From positions 221,036-285,035 of the forward strand of contig NZ_CABPTY010000002.1 in assembly GCF_902460415.1 (NCBI RefSeq): a DNA stretch of 64,000 bases, written 5' to 3'. How positions within the stretch are numbered: the first letter of the stretch is position 1; every line of letters begins with the position of its first letter. Below are positions 52,179 through 61,392 of the stretch, one piece after another. The translations under genes were made by a program, and so were the position numbers. The notes under the pieces were generated by a model, which worked only from the letters and a program-made list of their open reading frames with translations, was not told the DNA's origin and did no database searches. The stretch comes from Campylobacter_A concisus_Y (GTDB taxonomy: Bacteria > Campylobacterota > Campylobacteria > Campylobacterales > Campylobacteraceae).

Positions 52179-53128
52179 AATAAAAATCCTCTTAACAAAT
52201 AATATTTCAGGACATAAAGTGAGCATATCAACACGCAAACACCTAACCAGATCGATGAAAATTTAAGCTTGTGTGAGTAGTTTGTCTTTGTAATGATCTC
52301 AACAAGGTACGGCATAAGACCGTAAAATACACCAAGAAACAAACTGCCCCAGATGAGGTAGCCAATATAAAAATAGTCACTTTTTAGCATGCAGTATGGG
52401 CATTTATGGTTCGGCTGCTCGTAAACATAAAGGCCAAAAAAGTAGGTGATGGCATAGTAACTAAGCACCAAAAACAATAAATTTGCCACAAAGCTTGCCA
52501 TGCTTTGCTTTAAAAAATTTAGTACCAAAATGACAAAAAATAGCACAAAAAAGACGCTTACTAAGCTAAAATTTGTATAACCAAATGGTAGCTTTGGAGC
52601 TTGAAAAGTGACAGAACAGCAAAAGACCGGCACTTTTAGTGGGATATTGTAAAAAAACGAAATTTCTATACCAAGCTCAAGTAGTATCATGACAAAAAGG
52701 CAGATGAAAATGGCGTATTTTTTCTTTAAATAAGGGAAATTTAGAGCCTGCAAGTCAAGCTTATTTATAACCAGCCAAATGCCAAGCCCAAAGATCAGCA
52801 AAATTTTAGTGAGCATCAATATACCACCAAATTTATTTGAGCCAATCACGCCAGCCGAGCACATAGCACCAGGTACGATGTCAGAGAGTTCATTTAGGCA
52901 AAGTGCAAAAAATATAAACAATACGATCTTGATACAGACGCAAAAAAGCAAAATCGTATTTACAAGATAGTTTTGCTTTTCAAGTGAGTATTGAAGCGAT
53001 GTTAGTGCGTTGTAGTCCCACGACCTCACGATCTTAACGACGTAAAAGAGCGAAATACTCATCAAAACTAAAAGCACAAACTCCGCTAACAAAAAGGCAA
53101 TAACGGCGTTTGATAAAAAGACACTCAT
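52175..53128 (-). CDS. Polytopic membrane protein with CPYC and other cysteines
   Basis: The 317-aa protein has about eight membrane helices. Cysteines sit in places that suggest metal or redox chemistry: PGAMCSAG in the first half, VFCCSVTF in the middle, and a thioredoxin-like HKCPYCMLK before the last helices. No known family is recognised. It overlaps the ABC ATPase by four bases upstream and the NosL-like gene by four downstream, so it is made together with a transporter in the sulfite-reductase array. A role in copper passage or thiol handling is inferred. Confidence 0.7.
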   Translation of the reverse strand: MSVFLSNAVIAFLLAEFVLLVLMSISLFYVVKIVRSWDYNALTSLQYSLEKQNYLVNTILLFCVCIKIVLFIFFALCLNELSDIVPGAMCSAGVIGSNKFGGILMLTKILLIFGLGIWLVINKLDLQALNFPYLKKKYAIFICLFVMILLELGIEISFFYNIPLKVPVFCCSVTFQAPKLPFGYTNFSLVSVFFVLFFVILVLNFLKQSMASFVANLLFLVLSYYAITYFFGLYVYEQPNHKCPYCMLKSDYFYIGYLIWGSLFLGVFYGLMPYLVEIITKTNYSHKLKFSSIWLGVCVLICSLYVLKYYLLRGFLF

Positions 53129-53793
53129 ACTATCTCTCCGTTTTGCAAGCTGACAACCCTATCTGTTGCACTTAGCTCATCAAAAATGCTATCGTGAGTA
53201 GCGACAATAACACTCTTTTTTAGAGCTTTAAAAGACTCTAGCAAGCCTAAAAATGCACGTGCGTTTTGTCTGTCTAAATTTGCCGTTGGCTCATCAGCCA
53301 AGATGATGTTAGCATCCATAGACAAAGCCCTAGCTACCGCACATCTTTGACGCTCGCCACCACTTAAATTTGATACGTTCTCATCTTTTTTATGAGCGAT
53401 ATTTGCGAGACTTAGAGCCTTTTTTATCATCTCATCTCGCACATTTGCCTTGAAATTTGTTAGAGCAAATGGAGCTAGTAAATTTTCATAGACACTTAGT
53501 CCCTCGATGAGGTTAAAATTTTGAAAGATAAGTCCAAGCCTTTTGTGTCTAAGCTCAGAGCAAAAGGCATCAGGCAGTTTTGCGATGTTAGTGCCATCTA
53601 TCAAAATTTCTCCACTAGTTGGCTTTTGAAGTAGGGCGATAAGAGAAAGTAGGGTGCTTTTACCGCTTCCACTAATGCCTTTTAGTATCACTAGCTCGCC
53701 GTCATTAATATCTAAATTTATATTTTTTAAAGCACAAAACTCATTTTGTTTGTTTTGGTTATAAACTAGGCTAACACCTCTTATATTTATCAT
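53125..53793 (-). CDS. ABC transporter ATPase, LolD/MacB type
   Basis: The 222-aa ATPase has Walker A GISGSGKSTLL, signature LSGGERQRCAVARAL, Walker B IILADEPTANLD and an H-loop in VIVATHDS, with the short length and TANLD of the LolD/MacB/FtsE group. It pairs with the FtsX-type permease next to it, with which it overlaps by four bases. Confidence 0.92.
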   Translation of the reverse strand: MINIRGVSLVYNQNKQNEFCALKNINLDINDGELVILKGISGSGKSTLLSLIALLQKPTSGEILIDGTNIAKLPDAFCSELRHKRLGLIFQNFNLIEGLSVYENLLAPFALTNFKANVRDEMIKKALSLANIAHKKDENVSNLSGGERQRCAVARALSMDANIILADEPTANLDRQNARAFLGLLESFKALKKSVIVATHDSIFDELSATDRVVSLQNGEIV

Positions 53794-54899
53794 TTTAGCC
53801 CCTCATTTATGTCACTACTTGCTACTCTCCATGAAGGTATGAGTACAAACGCTAAAAATGGTATCACGCCAAAAACAAAGATCAAAAAGAGCTTATCAAA
53901 CTCTAAAATAGGCGTGAAATTTGTAAAATTTAAAAGCTCATCACCTAAAAATATCCCTTTTAGAAGTGGAGCGTTTAATACAAAAACAAAGAGATAAGCC
54001 AGCATAACACCTAGTAAAAAAGCACTAACGCTCACGATGAAATTTTGTATAAATTTTAAAAATATAATATCTTTTATACAAAAACCAATACTTCTTAAAA
54101 TAGCTATTTCACGCTTTTTGCTACCATAGGCGAGTGAAATTTGGTTTTTAAGCAAGACAAAGAATATAAGCATAACGCTAACATAAATGCTCATAAAAAT
54201 TCCACCCTTATAATAGTAAAGGTGCCTAACCTTAGCCACCTCATCTTCTATACTAAGAGCGAAAGAATTTGGGTATAAATTCTCTATCTTTAAAGCTACT
54301 TCACTGATCTCATCAGTATTTGGCACCTCAACGTAGAGCTTTGTATACTCTTCATCTTTTAAATTCAAAATAGCCCTTAGCGTATTTGGATGCAAAAATA
54401 TAGCGTTATTTGAGATTAAACCACTTTGTGCCGGCATAGTCTTTAATATCTTTACTGGTATCATGCGCTCTTCAGTTAGAAAATTAAAGCTCTCGTCGTA
54501 GTAAAGCTCATTCATCGCCGCTTTTACACCTTCTCCGACGATCATCTCATCCTCTTTTAAGCTATCATCTTCATATAGATGAAACCAAACACGCTTTTGA
54601 ACGAAGTAGTACTCTCCATCAACTACGCCCCTTACATCACTTACGCCATCGATCTTTGAGATATCGTAGATATAGCCAGGGTGCATGAGATCATTTTTAC
54701 CAGCGCGAAATGCGCTCACTACGATACTTGATCTATCTTTTACTAAATTTATAAGATCATGCTGAATCGATCCAGAGATGAAAAGCACCGAGCTTAGCAC
54801 AAAGATAATGAGTGCAAAGAGGCAAAAGCTAAAAAGGTGATCCTTCCTATCTTTAAAAAGCAGAACCACAGCATAGTTTATAAAATTTTTACCTATCAT
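53790..54899 (-). CDS. FtsX-type ABC transporter permease
   Basis: The roughly 369-aa permease has an N-terminal helix (about residues 20-42), a large periplasmic domain and three C-terminal helices of the FtsX domain, including KKREIAILRSIGF, the coupling segment. The ATG at 54899, inside the end of the 61-aa gene (ATGATAGGTAA), is preferred to the in-frame start at 54944. With the ATPase it forms a MacB/LolCDE-like mechanotransmission system; NosDFY plays a comparable part with NosL in nitrous-oxide reductase assembly. Confidence 0.87.
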   Translation of the reverse strand: MIGKNFINYAVVLLFKDRKDHLFSFCLFALIIFVLSSVLFISGSIQHDLINLVKDRSSIVVSAFRAGKNDLMHPGYIYDISKIDGVSDVRGVVDGEYYFVQKRVWFHLYEDDSLKEDEMIVGEGVKAAMNELYYDESFNFLTEERMIPVKILKTMPAQSGLISNNAIFLHPNTLRAILNLKDEEYTKLYVEVPNTDEISEVALKIENLYPNSFALSIEDEVAKVRHLYYYKGGIFMSIYVSVMLIFFVLLKNQISLAYGSKKREIAILRSIGFCIKDIIFLKFIQNFIVSVSAFLLGVMLAYLFVFVLNAPLLKGIFLGDELLNFTNFTPILEFDKLFLIFVFGVIPFLAFVLIPSWRVASSDINEGLK

Positions 54900-55074
54900 A
54901 GACAAAGCCTTTTTGCCCCTTTTGGTTAAAACTAAAAGCAGCATTTGCTCTTGTTATCTTAGAAATTTCTCTTAGCTCATTTTGCTTTGCTTTATGATCA
55001 AAGCCAAAATAGTGCGCCGCTAAAAGCGTATAAGAGAGTCCAAAAAATAACGCCAAAAAAACTAGAAATTTCAC
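54889..55074 (-). CDS. Small single-helix membrane protein
   Basis: The 61-aa protein has one N-terminal hydrophobic helix (VFLALFFGLSYTLLAAHYF) and a polar tail ending GFVYDR. It starts one base after the double-NosL gene stops and its own stop lies 11 bases inside the permease gene, so it is tightly embedded in the array. No family is recognised; it may be an accessory subunit of the transporter. Confidence 0.65.
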   Translation of the reverse strand: MKFLVFLALFFGLSYTLLAAHYFGFDHKAKQNELREISKITRANAAFSFNQKGQKGFVYDR

Positions 55075-55075
55075 A

Positions 55076-56197
55076 CTATTTACCGATAAAATTCTTTATC
55101 TCGTCAAATCTTATGACACCTTTGCCAGCATGATCTTTTAAAAAGCTCTCTGCCTTTGCTTCATCTTTAAATGGGATAAACTCATCGCCCATTGGTCCAT
55201 AAACATTTGAGCCATGAACATAAAATGCATCTTTTGCATCAAGCTTTTCTAGAGTGTAATAATCGCTCACATAAGCATCTTTCATTTTACCGTCCGTAAA
55301 ATAAAATTGTGCCATATCTTTTACGCCATCAAAATAATAATCCTTGCCATCTGATTTGATGAGTGTCGCCCATGGAGAATTTTTGACAAGCATGCCACAT
55401 ACCGCACATCTTGCGCCCTTTGGTACGACTATTCTCTCAGGTTTTTTTATTTCTTGTTTAGCTTTTGAAGCTTGGTTGCTAGTACCTAAATTTGCTGGAG
55501 CGTCCCATAGATACAAAGCGGCAGCTTGTAGGTGTTTATCATACTCTGGGGCTTTGTTAGCCTCTTTTGAGTCACATACTTGTTTAAGATGAGCTTTTAG
55601 CTCAGAGATAGCTTTAAAGCTTTTTGGATCTGTTTTTTCGCAGTTTGCTTCATAAAATTCTTTACCATGTGCATAAACGCCGTCCTCACGCTTAGCTTTG
55701 ATCATCTTATTATCGCCTGCGAAGTCTTGTCCAGCGACCTCGTAAGCTTTAGCAAAGTTCATTATTTCGCCGCCATTTTCTGCTTGAAATTCTTTCGCAT
55801 CAGCTTCTGTTGAGAAGGCGTATTTGCTATTTCTAGTCATTGTACCCTTAACACTACTGCCAACGACATAAAAGGCTTTATTTACATCGATTAAATTTAG
55901 ATTTTTAGTATCGACAACCTGCGCATCGCTTGGGATCTTGCCTTCTGTTAGCTCGTATAGGCAGTGGAGTGATGCTACTTGCTTGCCGTTATATACGTGA
56001 TTGGTCTTATAAAATTTAACCAAATTCATTCCACAAACAGCACAGTACTCCTTACCCTCGCCACTTCCCACTAGTGTAGCCTTGCTAGGATCCACGCTTT
56101 GAAACATCGGTTTCATTTTGACGGCTTGTTCATTTGCCGAGGCACCAAAAATCAAGGTAGCTAACAGTGCTGAACCCAAGATAGAACGTAAAATCAT
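55076..56197 (-). CDS. Double-domain NosL copper chaperone-like protein
   Basis: The 373-aa exported protein (signal peptide to about residue 21) holds two NosL domains. The first has YCAVCGM (C52, C55, M57) and the second ARCAVCGM (C264, C267, M269), each followed by an MG- or MT-containing second half (KGTMTRNSKYAFS; YGPMGDEFIPF). A middle region (about 160-235) with two cysteines and LQAAALYLWD recalls a cytochrome c domain without a CxxCH site. NosL binds Cu(I) and feeds copper to nitrous-oxide reductase; here it more likely serves the copper-containing sulfite reductase of the same array, since no nosZ is present. Confidence 0.88.
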   Translation of the reverse strand: MILRSILGSALLATLIFGASANEQAVKMKPMFQSVDPSKATLVGSGEGKEYCAVCGMNLVKFYKTNHVYNGKQVASLHCLYELTEGKIPSDAQVVDTKNLNLIDVNKAFYVVGSSVKGTMTRNSKYAFSTEADAKEFQAENGGEIMNFAKAYEVAGQDFAGDNKMIKAKREDGVYAHGKEFYEANCEKTDPKSFKAISELKAHLKQVCDSKEANKAPEYDKHLQAAALYLWDAPANLGTSNQASKAKQEIKKPERIVVPKGARCAVCGMLVKNSPWATLIKSDGKDYYFDGVKDMAQFYFTDGKMKDAYVSDYYTLEKLDAKDAFYVHGSNVYGPMGDEFIPFKDEAKAESFLKDHAGKGVIRFDEIKNFIGK

Positions 56198-56270
56198 AAT
56201 TATCTCCTTTAGTATTTTTTATTTTTATATTTATAAGCTTTAAATGCCACTGGGCTAACTTTATCAAGCA

Positions 56271-57095
56271 TCAATGCTTTCCTAAAATTTCTAAATTCTC
56301 GCACGCTTCTTTTAAGCCATTTTTGCAGCTTCTAGTGAAAATTTCACGTGCTTTCTCTACATCTTCTTTTACGCCTTTGCCTTCAGCTAGCATGATGGCG
56401 TAGTTGTTGCAGCCCTTTTCATATCCATATACACACGCTTGCTCGTAAAGTTTTGTGGCTTTTGTAAGGTTTTGATCAACGCCTTGAGCATAGACATATA
56501 AAAAACCGAGATTATCGCATCCTATGCCAGCTTCGTTTGCACAAGCCATTTCGTAGTTTGCTTTGGCTTTTGCATAGTCTTTCTCGACACCTTCGCCCTG
56601 CGCGTATAGATAGCCAAGGTTGCTACATCCTATGCCATCACCTGCCTTGCAAGCCTTTTCGTAAAGCTCTTTTGCCTTTTTAAGATCCTTTGTTACGCCG
56701 GTGCCATTTGCATAAAGCAAGCCAAGCTCCGTGCAACCCTCATTATCCTTACAAGCCTCTTCGTAAAATTTAACTGCTTTTTCGAGGTCTTTCTCTACGC
56801 CTTTGCCTTTTTCATAGACGTAGCCAAGATTACTGCAAGCCATAGAGAAATTTTGATCGCAAGCCTTTTCATAAAGCATCGCTGCCTTTGCTTCGTCTTT
56901 TTTGACGTTACCGTCGCCCCTACTGTAAAGCACAGCTAGATTGTAGCAGCCTGATGCCTTTTTCTCTTTATCACAAGCATCTTCATAAATTTGTGCTAGC
57001 TTATTGTGATCGTCTTTTGCGCTTAAAGCCTCTTTGATATAGCCAGCATTTAATAGTCCCAAACAAGCAAACAATAAAACTAAACTCTTTTTCAT
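56271..57095 (-). CDS. Secreted Sel1-repeat protein
   Basis: The roughly 274-aa protein has a signal peptide (ending in LLNA) and about six Sel1-like repeats of the form LGYxYxxGxGVxKDxxKAxxxYxxAC, with a cysteine pair in each repeat as in Helicobacter cysteine-rich (Hcp) proteins. The second ATG (57095) is better spaced from GGAG than the first. It lies eight bases after the haem-lyase gene in the sulfite-reductase array. Its part there is unknown; protein-protein scaffolding in the periplasm is possible. Confidence 0.85.
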   Translation of the reverse strand: MKKSLVLLFACLGLLNAGYIKEALSAKDDHNKLAQIYEDACDKEKKASGCYNLAVLYSRGDGNVKKDEAKAAMLYEKACDQNFSMACSNLGYVYEKGKGVEKDLEKAVKFYEEACKDNEGCTELGLLYANGTGVTKDLKKAKELYEKACKAGDGIGCSNLGYLYAQGEGVEKDYAKAKANYEMACANEAGIGCDNLGFLYVYAQGVDQNLTKATKLYEQACVYGYEKGCNNYAIMLAEGKGVKEDVEKAREIFTRSCKNGLKEACENLEILGKH

Positions 57096-57103
57096 CATAT
57101 CTC

Positions 57104-59719
57104 CTAAATCTCTTTTATATCCTTACCTCTATAAGCAAAGACGATTAGCAAAGCCAAGAGCATTAAAAGCAAATAAAGCAAATTTGAAATGCTAAATCCA
57201 TCGCCATTTGCGTATGAGTGAAGTCCACTTAGATAGAAATTTACACCAAAATAGGTAAAAATAACTGAACCAAAAGAGAGCACGCTAGCTACTAAAAAGA
57301 TAAAAATATTTTTTAATCTTGGGATAAATCTTAAATGAAGCACAATGGCATAAATAATTATCGTAATGTACGACCAGCTCTCTTTGCTATCCCAGCCCCA
57401 GTATCTGCCCCAGCTCTCATTCGCCCAGACGCCGCCAAGAAAATTTCCAATAGTTAGCAAACTAAGTCCTATGATGAGGCTTAGCTCATTAGTTGCGGCG
57501 AGGTATCTTATCTGCTCACTAAGCTTTTGCTCGTTTTTTTGATTTTTTATAGCCATTAAAAGAAGCCCGAGAAGCCCGAGCACAAAGCTAAAGCCCAAAA
57601 AGCCGTAGCTTGCCGTGATGACACTTACATGCACACTAAGCCAAAATGACTTTAAAACTGGGACTAGATTTGTTATTTGTGGATTTATAAAATTTAGATG
57701 AGCGACAAGTAAGCTCACACTTGCAAAAAGTGAAGCGGCCCCAAGAGCAAAGCTTTGATGTTTAAAAAATAAAACTCCAGCTAGTACACTTGCAAGCGAG
57801 ATATACACTAAGCTCTCATAAGCATCACTCCAAGGCGCATGCCCTGAGATATAAGCACGAAGAGCTAAATTTAACAAATGTACCGCAAAGCCAAAATAAA
57901 ATGCAAGGCTTAATGCACCCTCAAATCTAAATTTCTTTCCAGAAAATAACCTATAAAAGCCAAGAGCGAGCGAAACTAGCCCAAGGATCATGTAAAAATA
58001 TATAAGAAATTTAAAAATTTCCATTTGATTATAAAGCACTTCAAGCTCCACCTTTGCCTCGCTTGGTGCAAGGGAGCCTAGAGTGCTTCTTTGATAGCTT
58101 GAAATTTTCTCCAAGCTCCTATCAGCTTCTTTGCACTCACCACTTTTTACGCAAAGGCTTAAATTTTCTATATAAGCGCCCAAAATGCTTTTAAGCTCGC
58201 TTGAAATTTCACTTGAGCCAAAGGCTTCATTTACGCCTAGCCACGTGAGCTTATCACCATTTTTAGCTGGGATAAATTTTAAAATTTCTCCCTTTAATGC
58301 AAGGTATAAGACATTTAATCTCTCATCAAATTTGATCACGTCGTTGTCAAATTTATCTCTTTTTGAGGCGGATTTTTCATTTGCAACTTCTACAAATTTA
58401 GCCAGCTTATACTCGCCATTTTCGTTAAAAATGTCGTTAAAACTAGCAAATTTCTCATTAACTTCCAGAAGCTCGCCCACACGCTCGCTTGTGATCTTTA
58501 CTATCCTTTTGTCCATCCACTCTTTTGGCGAGATGGCAAAAGAGAGCATTAGCTCCTCGCTGCTAAGCCCAAATAGCGTAGTTTTGGTTGAAATTTTACT
58601 TATCACAGCTATTGAGTAAGAGCCAGCTGGAGCGATTCTGCTATCAGCTTGAGTTAAAATTTTGGCAAATTTGCTTGCATGAGCGTCTAAATTTTTATTA
58701 TTTTCATTAGCAAAATTTGGAGTAGCATTTAAAAGCAAAATCGCCAAAAATGCGATTTGCGAACCTTTTATAAAATTTAGCAGCCTAAAAAAACGGCTCT
58801 TTTTGCTAAATAAATTTGCCACAAAGCCAAGACAAAGTAAAAAATATCCTATGTAAGTTGGGATTTTGCCAGGATCACGGCTGATCTCAAAAGCGCTTCC
58901 AAGCTCGTCAGGATCGTATGAAGACTGAAAAATTTTATAGCCATCAATCGTTAGTGGATTATTTAGCGAGATGTCGTACTTGTTGCCAGCGATACTTACT
59001 TTGCTTATATAAGATGATGGACTATTTAGCCCCGCATATCGCTCTAAAATAAACTCGTCAAGCTTTAATAAAAATGGTAAATTTAAAGCCTTTGAGCTAA
59101 AGTAAAATTTCACCTCTTGCCCACCAAAACTTAGCACACTAGGCTCCAGCTCATATCCAGCTCCGCCTTTTAGCTTAACACTCTTTTTTTCGCCGTTAAA
59201 GCTTATTTCTAAACTGAGCGTAGCAGGAGCGTTTTTCTCATCTTTTTTATATCCAAGCAAGTTAATTATAAATTCCTTGCCGTCTATAAAATTTTTAAAC
59301 TCAAAGTCGTTTTTACCAAATAAGCTTAATTTTAATGGATAACTAAAATTTTCCCCAAGCATTTCGACTCTAAGATAAGGCTTAACGCTTTGCATTATAT
59401 TTGAGCTTTGCAGAGCTCTAAGATGCATAACGCCCTCTTCGCCAAAATACCTTGTAAGTGCAGCCCCGATGAAGATAACGATAAAAGCAAGATGTATCAA
59501 AAATGCGCTAAATTTTTTATACATCTTGGTTTTTACAATACTAATGGCTAAACAAATAGTGCAAGCAAACATAACACACTCGTACCAAAGCGCTTCATAG
59601 ACAAGCACTCTGGCCGTTTGTGTGTCATAAAAATTTTCTAAAAAAGTCGCAAGCCCTGCACCAAAAGCAAGAATAAATAATAATATCAAAGACAAGCGGT
59701 AGATATTTAAAATTCTCAT
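57104..59719 (-). CDS. ccsA1: Fused cytochrome c haem lyase CcsBA (system II)
   Basis: The 871-aa membrane protein fuses a ResB/CcsB part (N-terminal half, with ALTRYFGEEGVMHLR and a periplasmic domain) to a CcsA part bearing the WWD haem-handling motif (WANESWGRYWGWDSKESW) and flanking histidines (HVSVITASYG, LHLRFIPRL, LHSYANG). In Wolinella succinogenes a lyase of this type (CcsA1), encoded beside mccA, attaches haem to the unusual CX15CH site. The same linkage and the CX15CH site in MccA here suggest the same special role. General c-type cytochromes are probably served by another lyase outside the window. Confidence 0.88.
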   Translation of the reverse strand: MRILNIYRLSLILLFILAFGAGLATFLENFYDTQTARVLVYEALWYECVMFACTICLAISIVKTKMYKKFSAFLIHLAFIVIFIGAALTRYFGEEGVMHLRALQSSNIMQSVKPYLRVEMLGENFSYPLKLSLFGKNDFEFKNFIDGKEFIINLLGYKKDEKNAPATLSLEISFNGEKKSVKLKGGAGYELEPSVLSFGGQEVKFYFSSKALNLPFLLKLDEFILERYAGLNSPSSYISKVSIAGNKYDISLNNPLTIDGYKIFQSSYDPDELGSAFEISRDPGKIPTYIGYFLLCLGFVANLFSKKSRFFRLLNFIKGSQIAFLAILLLNATPNFANENNKNLDAHASKFAKILTQADSRIAPAGSYSIAVISKISTKTTLFGLSSEELMLSFAISPKEWMDKRIVKITSERVGELLEVNEKFASFNDIFNENGEYKLAKFVEVANEKSASKRDKFDNDVIKFDERLNVLYLALKGEILKFIPAKNGDKLTWLGVNEAFGSSEISSELKSILGAYIENLSLCVKSGECKEADRSLEKISSYQRSTLGSLAPSEAKVELEVLYNQMEIFKFLIYFYMILGLVSLALGFYRLFSGKKFRFEGALSLAFYFGFAVHLLNLALRAYISGHAPWSDAYESLVYISLASVLAGVLFFKHQSFALGAASLFASVSLLVAHLNFINPQITNLVPVLKSFWLSVHVSVITASYGFLGFSFVLGLLGLLLMAIKNQKNEQKLSEQIRYLAATNELSLIIGLSLLTIGNFLGGVWANESWGRYWGWDSKESWSYITIIIYAIVLHLRFIPRLKNIFIFLVASVLSFGSVIFTYFGVNFYLSGLHSYANGDGFSISNLLYLLLMLLALLIVFAYRGKDIKEI

Positions 59720-59733
59720 CGCTCGCCTCTACT

Positions 59734-60699
59734 TTAAATGCTATAAGTTTGTCCCGCATAAAGTATAAACACCCTAAGCAGTAAAACACCGATAACAGCC
59801 GCTAATGAACTGATATAAAAGCTAAATTTTAGGCTAGCTACTTTTTTGCCAAATGCGAAATTTAAAACAAAAGGCACAATAAAGCCAACTAGCACAACAC
59901 CAAGCCAAAAGAAATTTGCCCAAACGCCACTATAAAAAGCAACGGCTGCATTTTGCTGATAACTTGAACCAAGCAAAAGCGATACAAAAAGCATTAAAAT
60001 GAGTAAAATTTCAGCTCCCAAAACACTAAATTCTACGCTATGAAGCGAATGAAGGTCACTTGAATGTGGATCTTCTTTAAATAAAGCTGCTGCGACCAAG
60101 CTACTGCCACTTATGCCAGCACTTAGCCCTGAAGCTATAAATAAAGCTGGAAGCACAGCTGTGTTTAAGAGTGGAAATCTAATCAAAACTGAGATCAAAA
60201 ATCCAGTATAAGCACAAATTATTACAGCAAAAATAAGACAAATACGACTTAAAAATGGATAAAGCGGTATTAAAATTTTCATTATTAGCGCAAAAAGAGT
60301 GCTAAAGGATTTTAAACTTTTGGCTAAGAAATTTGAAATCTCATCATTAAATGCATAAAGGCACATCAAAAAGCTAAGCGGTATAAATACGCAAAGTCCA
60401 GCAACACCGATAGACATAACTGATGTGAAATTATAATTAATCAAAATTTTCCAAAACAAGAGTGGCTTTTCAAGATCAGCTATCAAGCAAACCATACCAA
60501 GCATGATGCTAACAAATGCTAAAAGCGAAGCAGCCTTAAAAAATGGACTAAAGCTCTCTTGCTTTTTATAGTGTTTTAAGAGTATGGCAGCGATTAGCGC
60601 TCCACCACTCATACCAGCTAGCAAAAGATAAACAGCGATCGGCCAGCCCCACTCTACTCCATGCGAAAATGTTGCAGTAAAATTTAATGCACCATCCAT
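59734..60699 (-). CDS. mccD: NrfD/PsrC-type quinol dehydrogenase of the sulfite system
   Basis: The 321-aa protein has about eight to ten membrane helices and the NrfD-type start HGVEWGWPIAVYLLLAGMSGG. It oxidises menaquinol and passes electrons to the partner iron-sulfur protein. It starts one base after the ferredoxin stop. Its place matches MccD of Wolinella. Confidence 0.9.
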   Translation of the reverse strand: MDGALNFTATFSHGVEWGWPIAVYLLLAGMSGGALIAAILLKHYKKQESFSPFFKAASLLAFVSIMLGMVCLIADLEKPLLFWKILINYNFTSVMSIGVAGLCVFIPLSFLMCLYAFNDEISNFLAKSLKSFSTLFALIMKILIPLYPFLSRICLIFAVIICAYTGFLISVLIRFPLLNTAVLPALFIASGLSAGISGSSLVAAALFKEDPHSSDLHSLHSVEFSVLGAEILLILMLFVSLLLGSSYQQNAAVAFYSGVWANFFWLGVVLVGFIVPFVLNFAFGKKVASLKFSFYISSLAAVIGVLLLRVFILYAGQTYSI

Positions 60700-60700
60700 C

Positions 60701-61372
60701 TTACACCCCCATTTTTACTTTAGGAATATATCTAAGGCTTGGTTTTGTGCCAAGCTCTGCTCTTAGCCTTATGCTATCTTTTACGGCTAGTAGCTTACTG
60801 ATGTGCGAATTTTCATCGTTAAGATCACCAAAGACGATCGCCTCATATCTACAAGCTTCTACGCAAGCTGGCTCTTTTTCGTCCTTTAAATTTGTATCTA
60901 TGCAAAAGTTACAGCTTTGAGCTGAGTGCGTAACCTTATCGATATATCTCACGTCATATGGACAGGCTACGATGCAGTATTTACAGGCGATACAATCATC
61001 TATATTTGTAGTTTGTATGCCAGTTTTTTCGTCTTTATGACAAGCCTTGGTCGGACAAACAGCTACACAAGGCGCATCGACGCACTGCTGACAAGACACT
61101 CTTACAAATCTTTTATCGAGTAAATTTTTAGGATTAGTCTTATCTTCTATAAAAAGTCTCATCTGTCCTTTTGGGACTAAATTTACCTTTCTGCAAGCTA
61201 TCTCGCAGTCTGTACAGCCAACACATTTATTTTGGTCAAATATCATACCAAAGTGTGGTTTTTTTACACTTTCTTCACTCTTAAAAGCAAAACCACTACT
61301 TGCCGCACCAGCACCAGCAGCCACAACTACCATGCTTTTTAAAAAGGCTCTTCTATTTTTTTGATTTTGCAT
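60701..61372 (-). CDS. mccC: Tat-exported four-cluster ferredoxin of the sulfite system
   Basis: The roughly 223-aa protein has a twin-arginine signal (NRRAFLKSM) and sixteen cysteines in four groups: CVGCTDCEIAC, CQQCVDAPCVAVCP, CIACKYCIVACP and CNFCID with ACVEAC. That makes four [4Fe-4S] clusters of the NrfC type. The ATG at 61372 has GGAG seven bases upstream and is favoured over the ATG at 61384. It carries electrons from MccD to the periplasmic cytochrome MccA. Confidence 0.92.
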   Translation of the reverse strand: MQNQKNRRAFLKSMVVVAAGAGAASSGFAFKSEESVKKPHFGMIFDQNKCVGCTDCEIACRKVNLVPKGQMRLFIEDKTNPKNLLDKRFVRVSCQQCVDAPCVAVCPTKACHKDEKTGIQTTNIDDCIACKYCIVACPYDVRYIDKVTHSAQSCNFCIDTNLKDEKEPACVEACRYEAIVFGDLNDENSHISKLLAVKDSIRLRAELGTKPSLRYIPKVKMGV

Positions 61373-61392
61373 TTTTAACTCCATTTTATATC

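Noticed and set aside
60704..60708. Five-C run at the end of mccC and five-G run in ilvD (about 18490) considered as phase-variation tracts
   Set aside because: Too short for slippage switching in Campylobacter, and both genes are intact.
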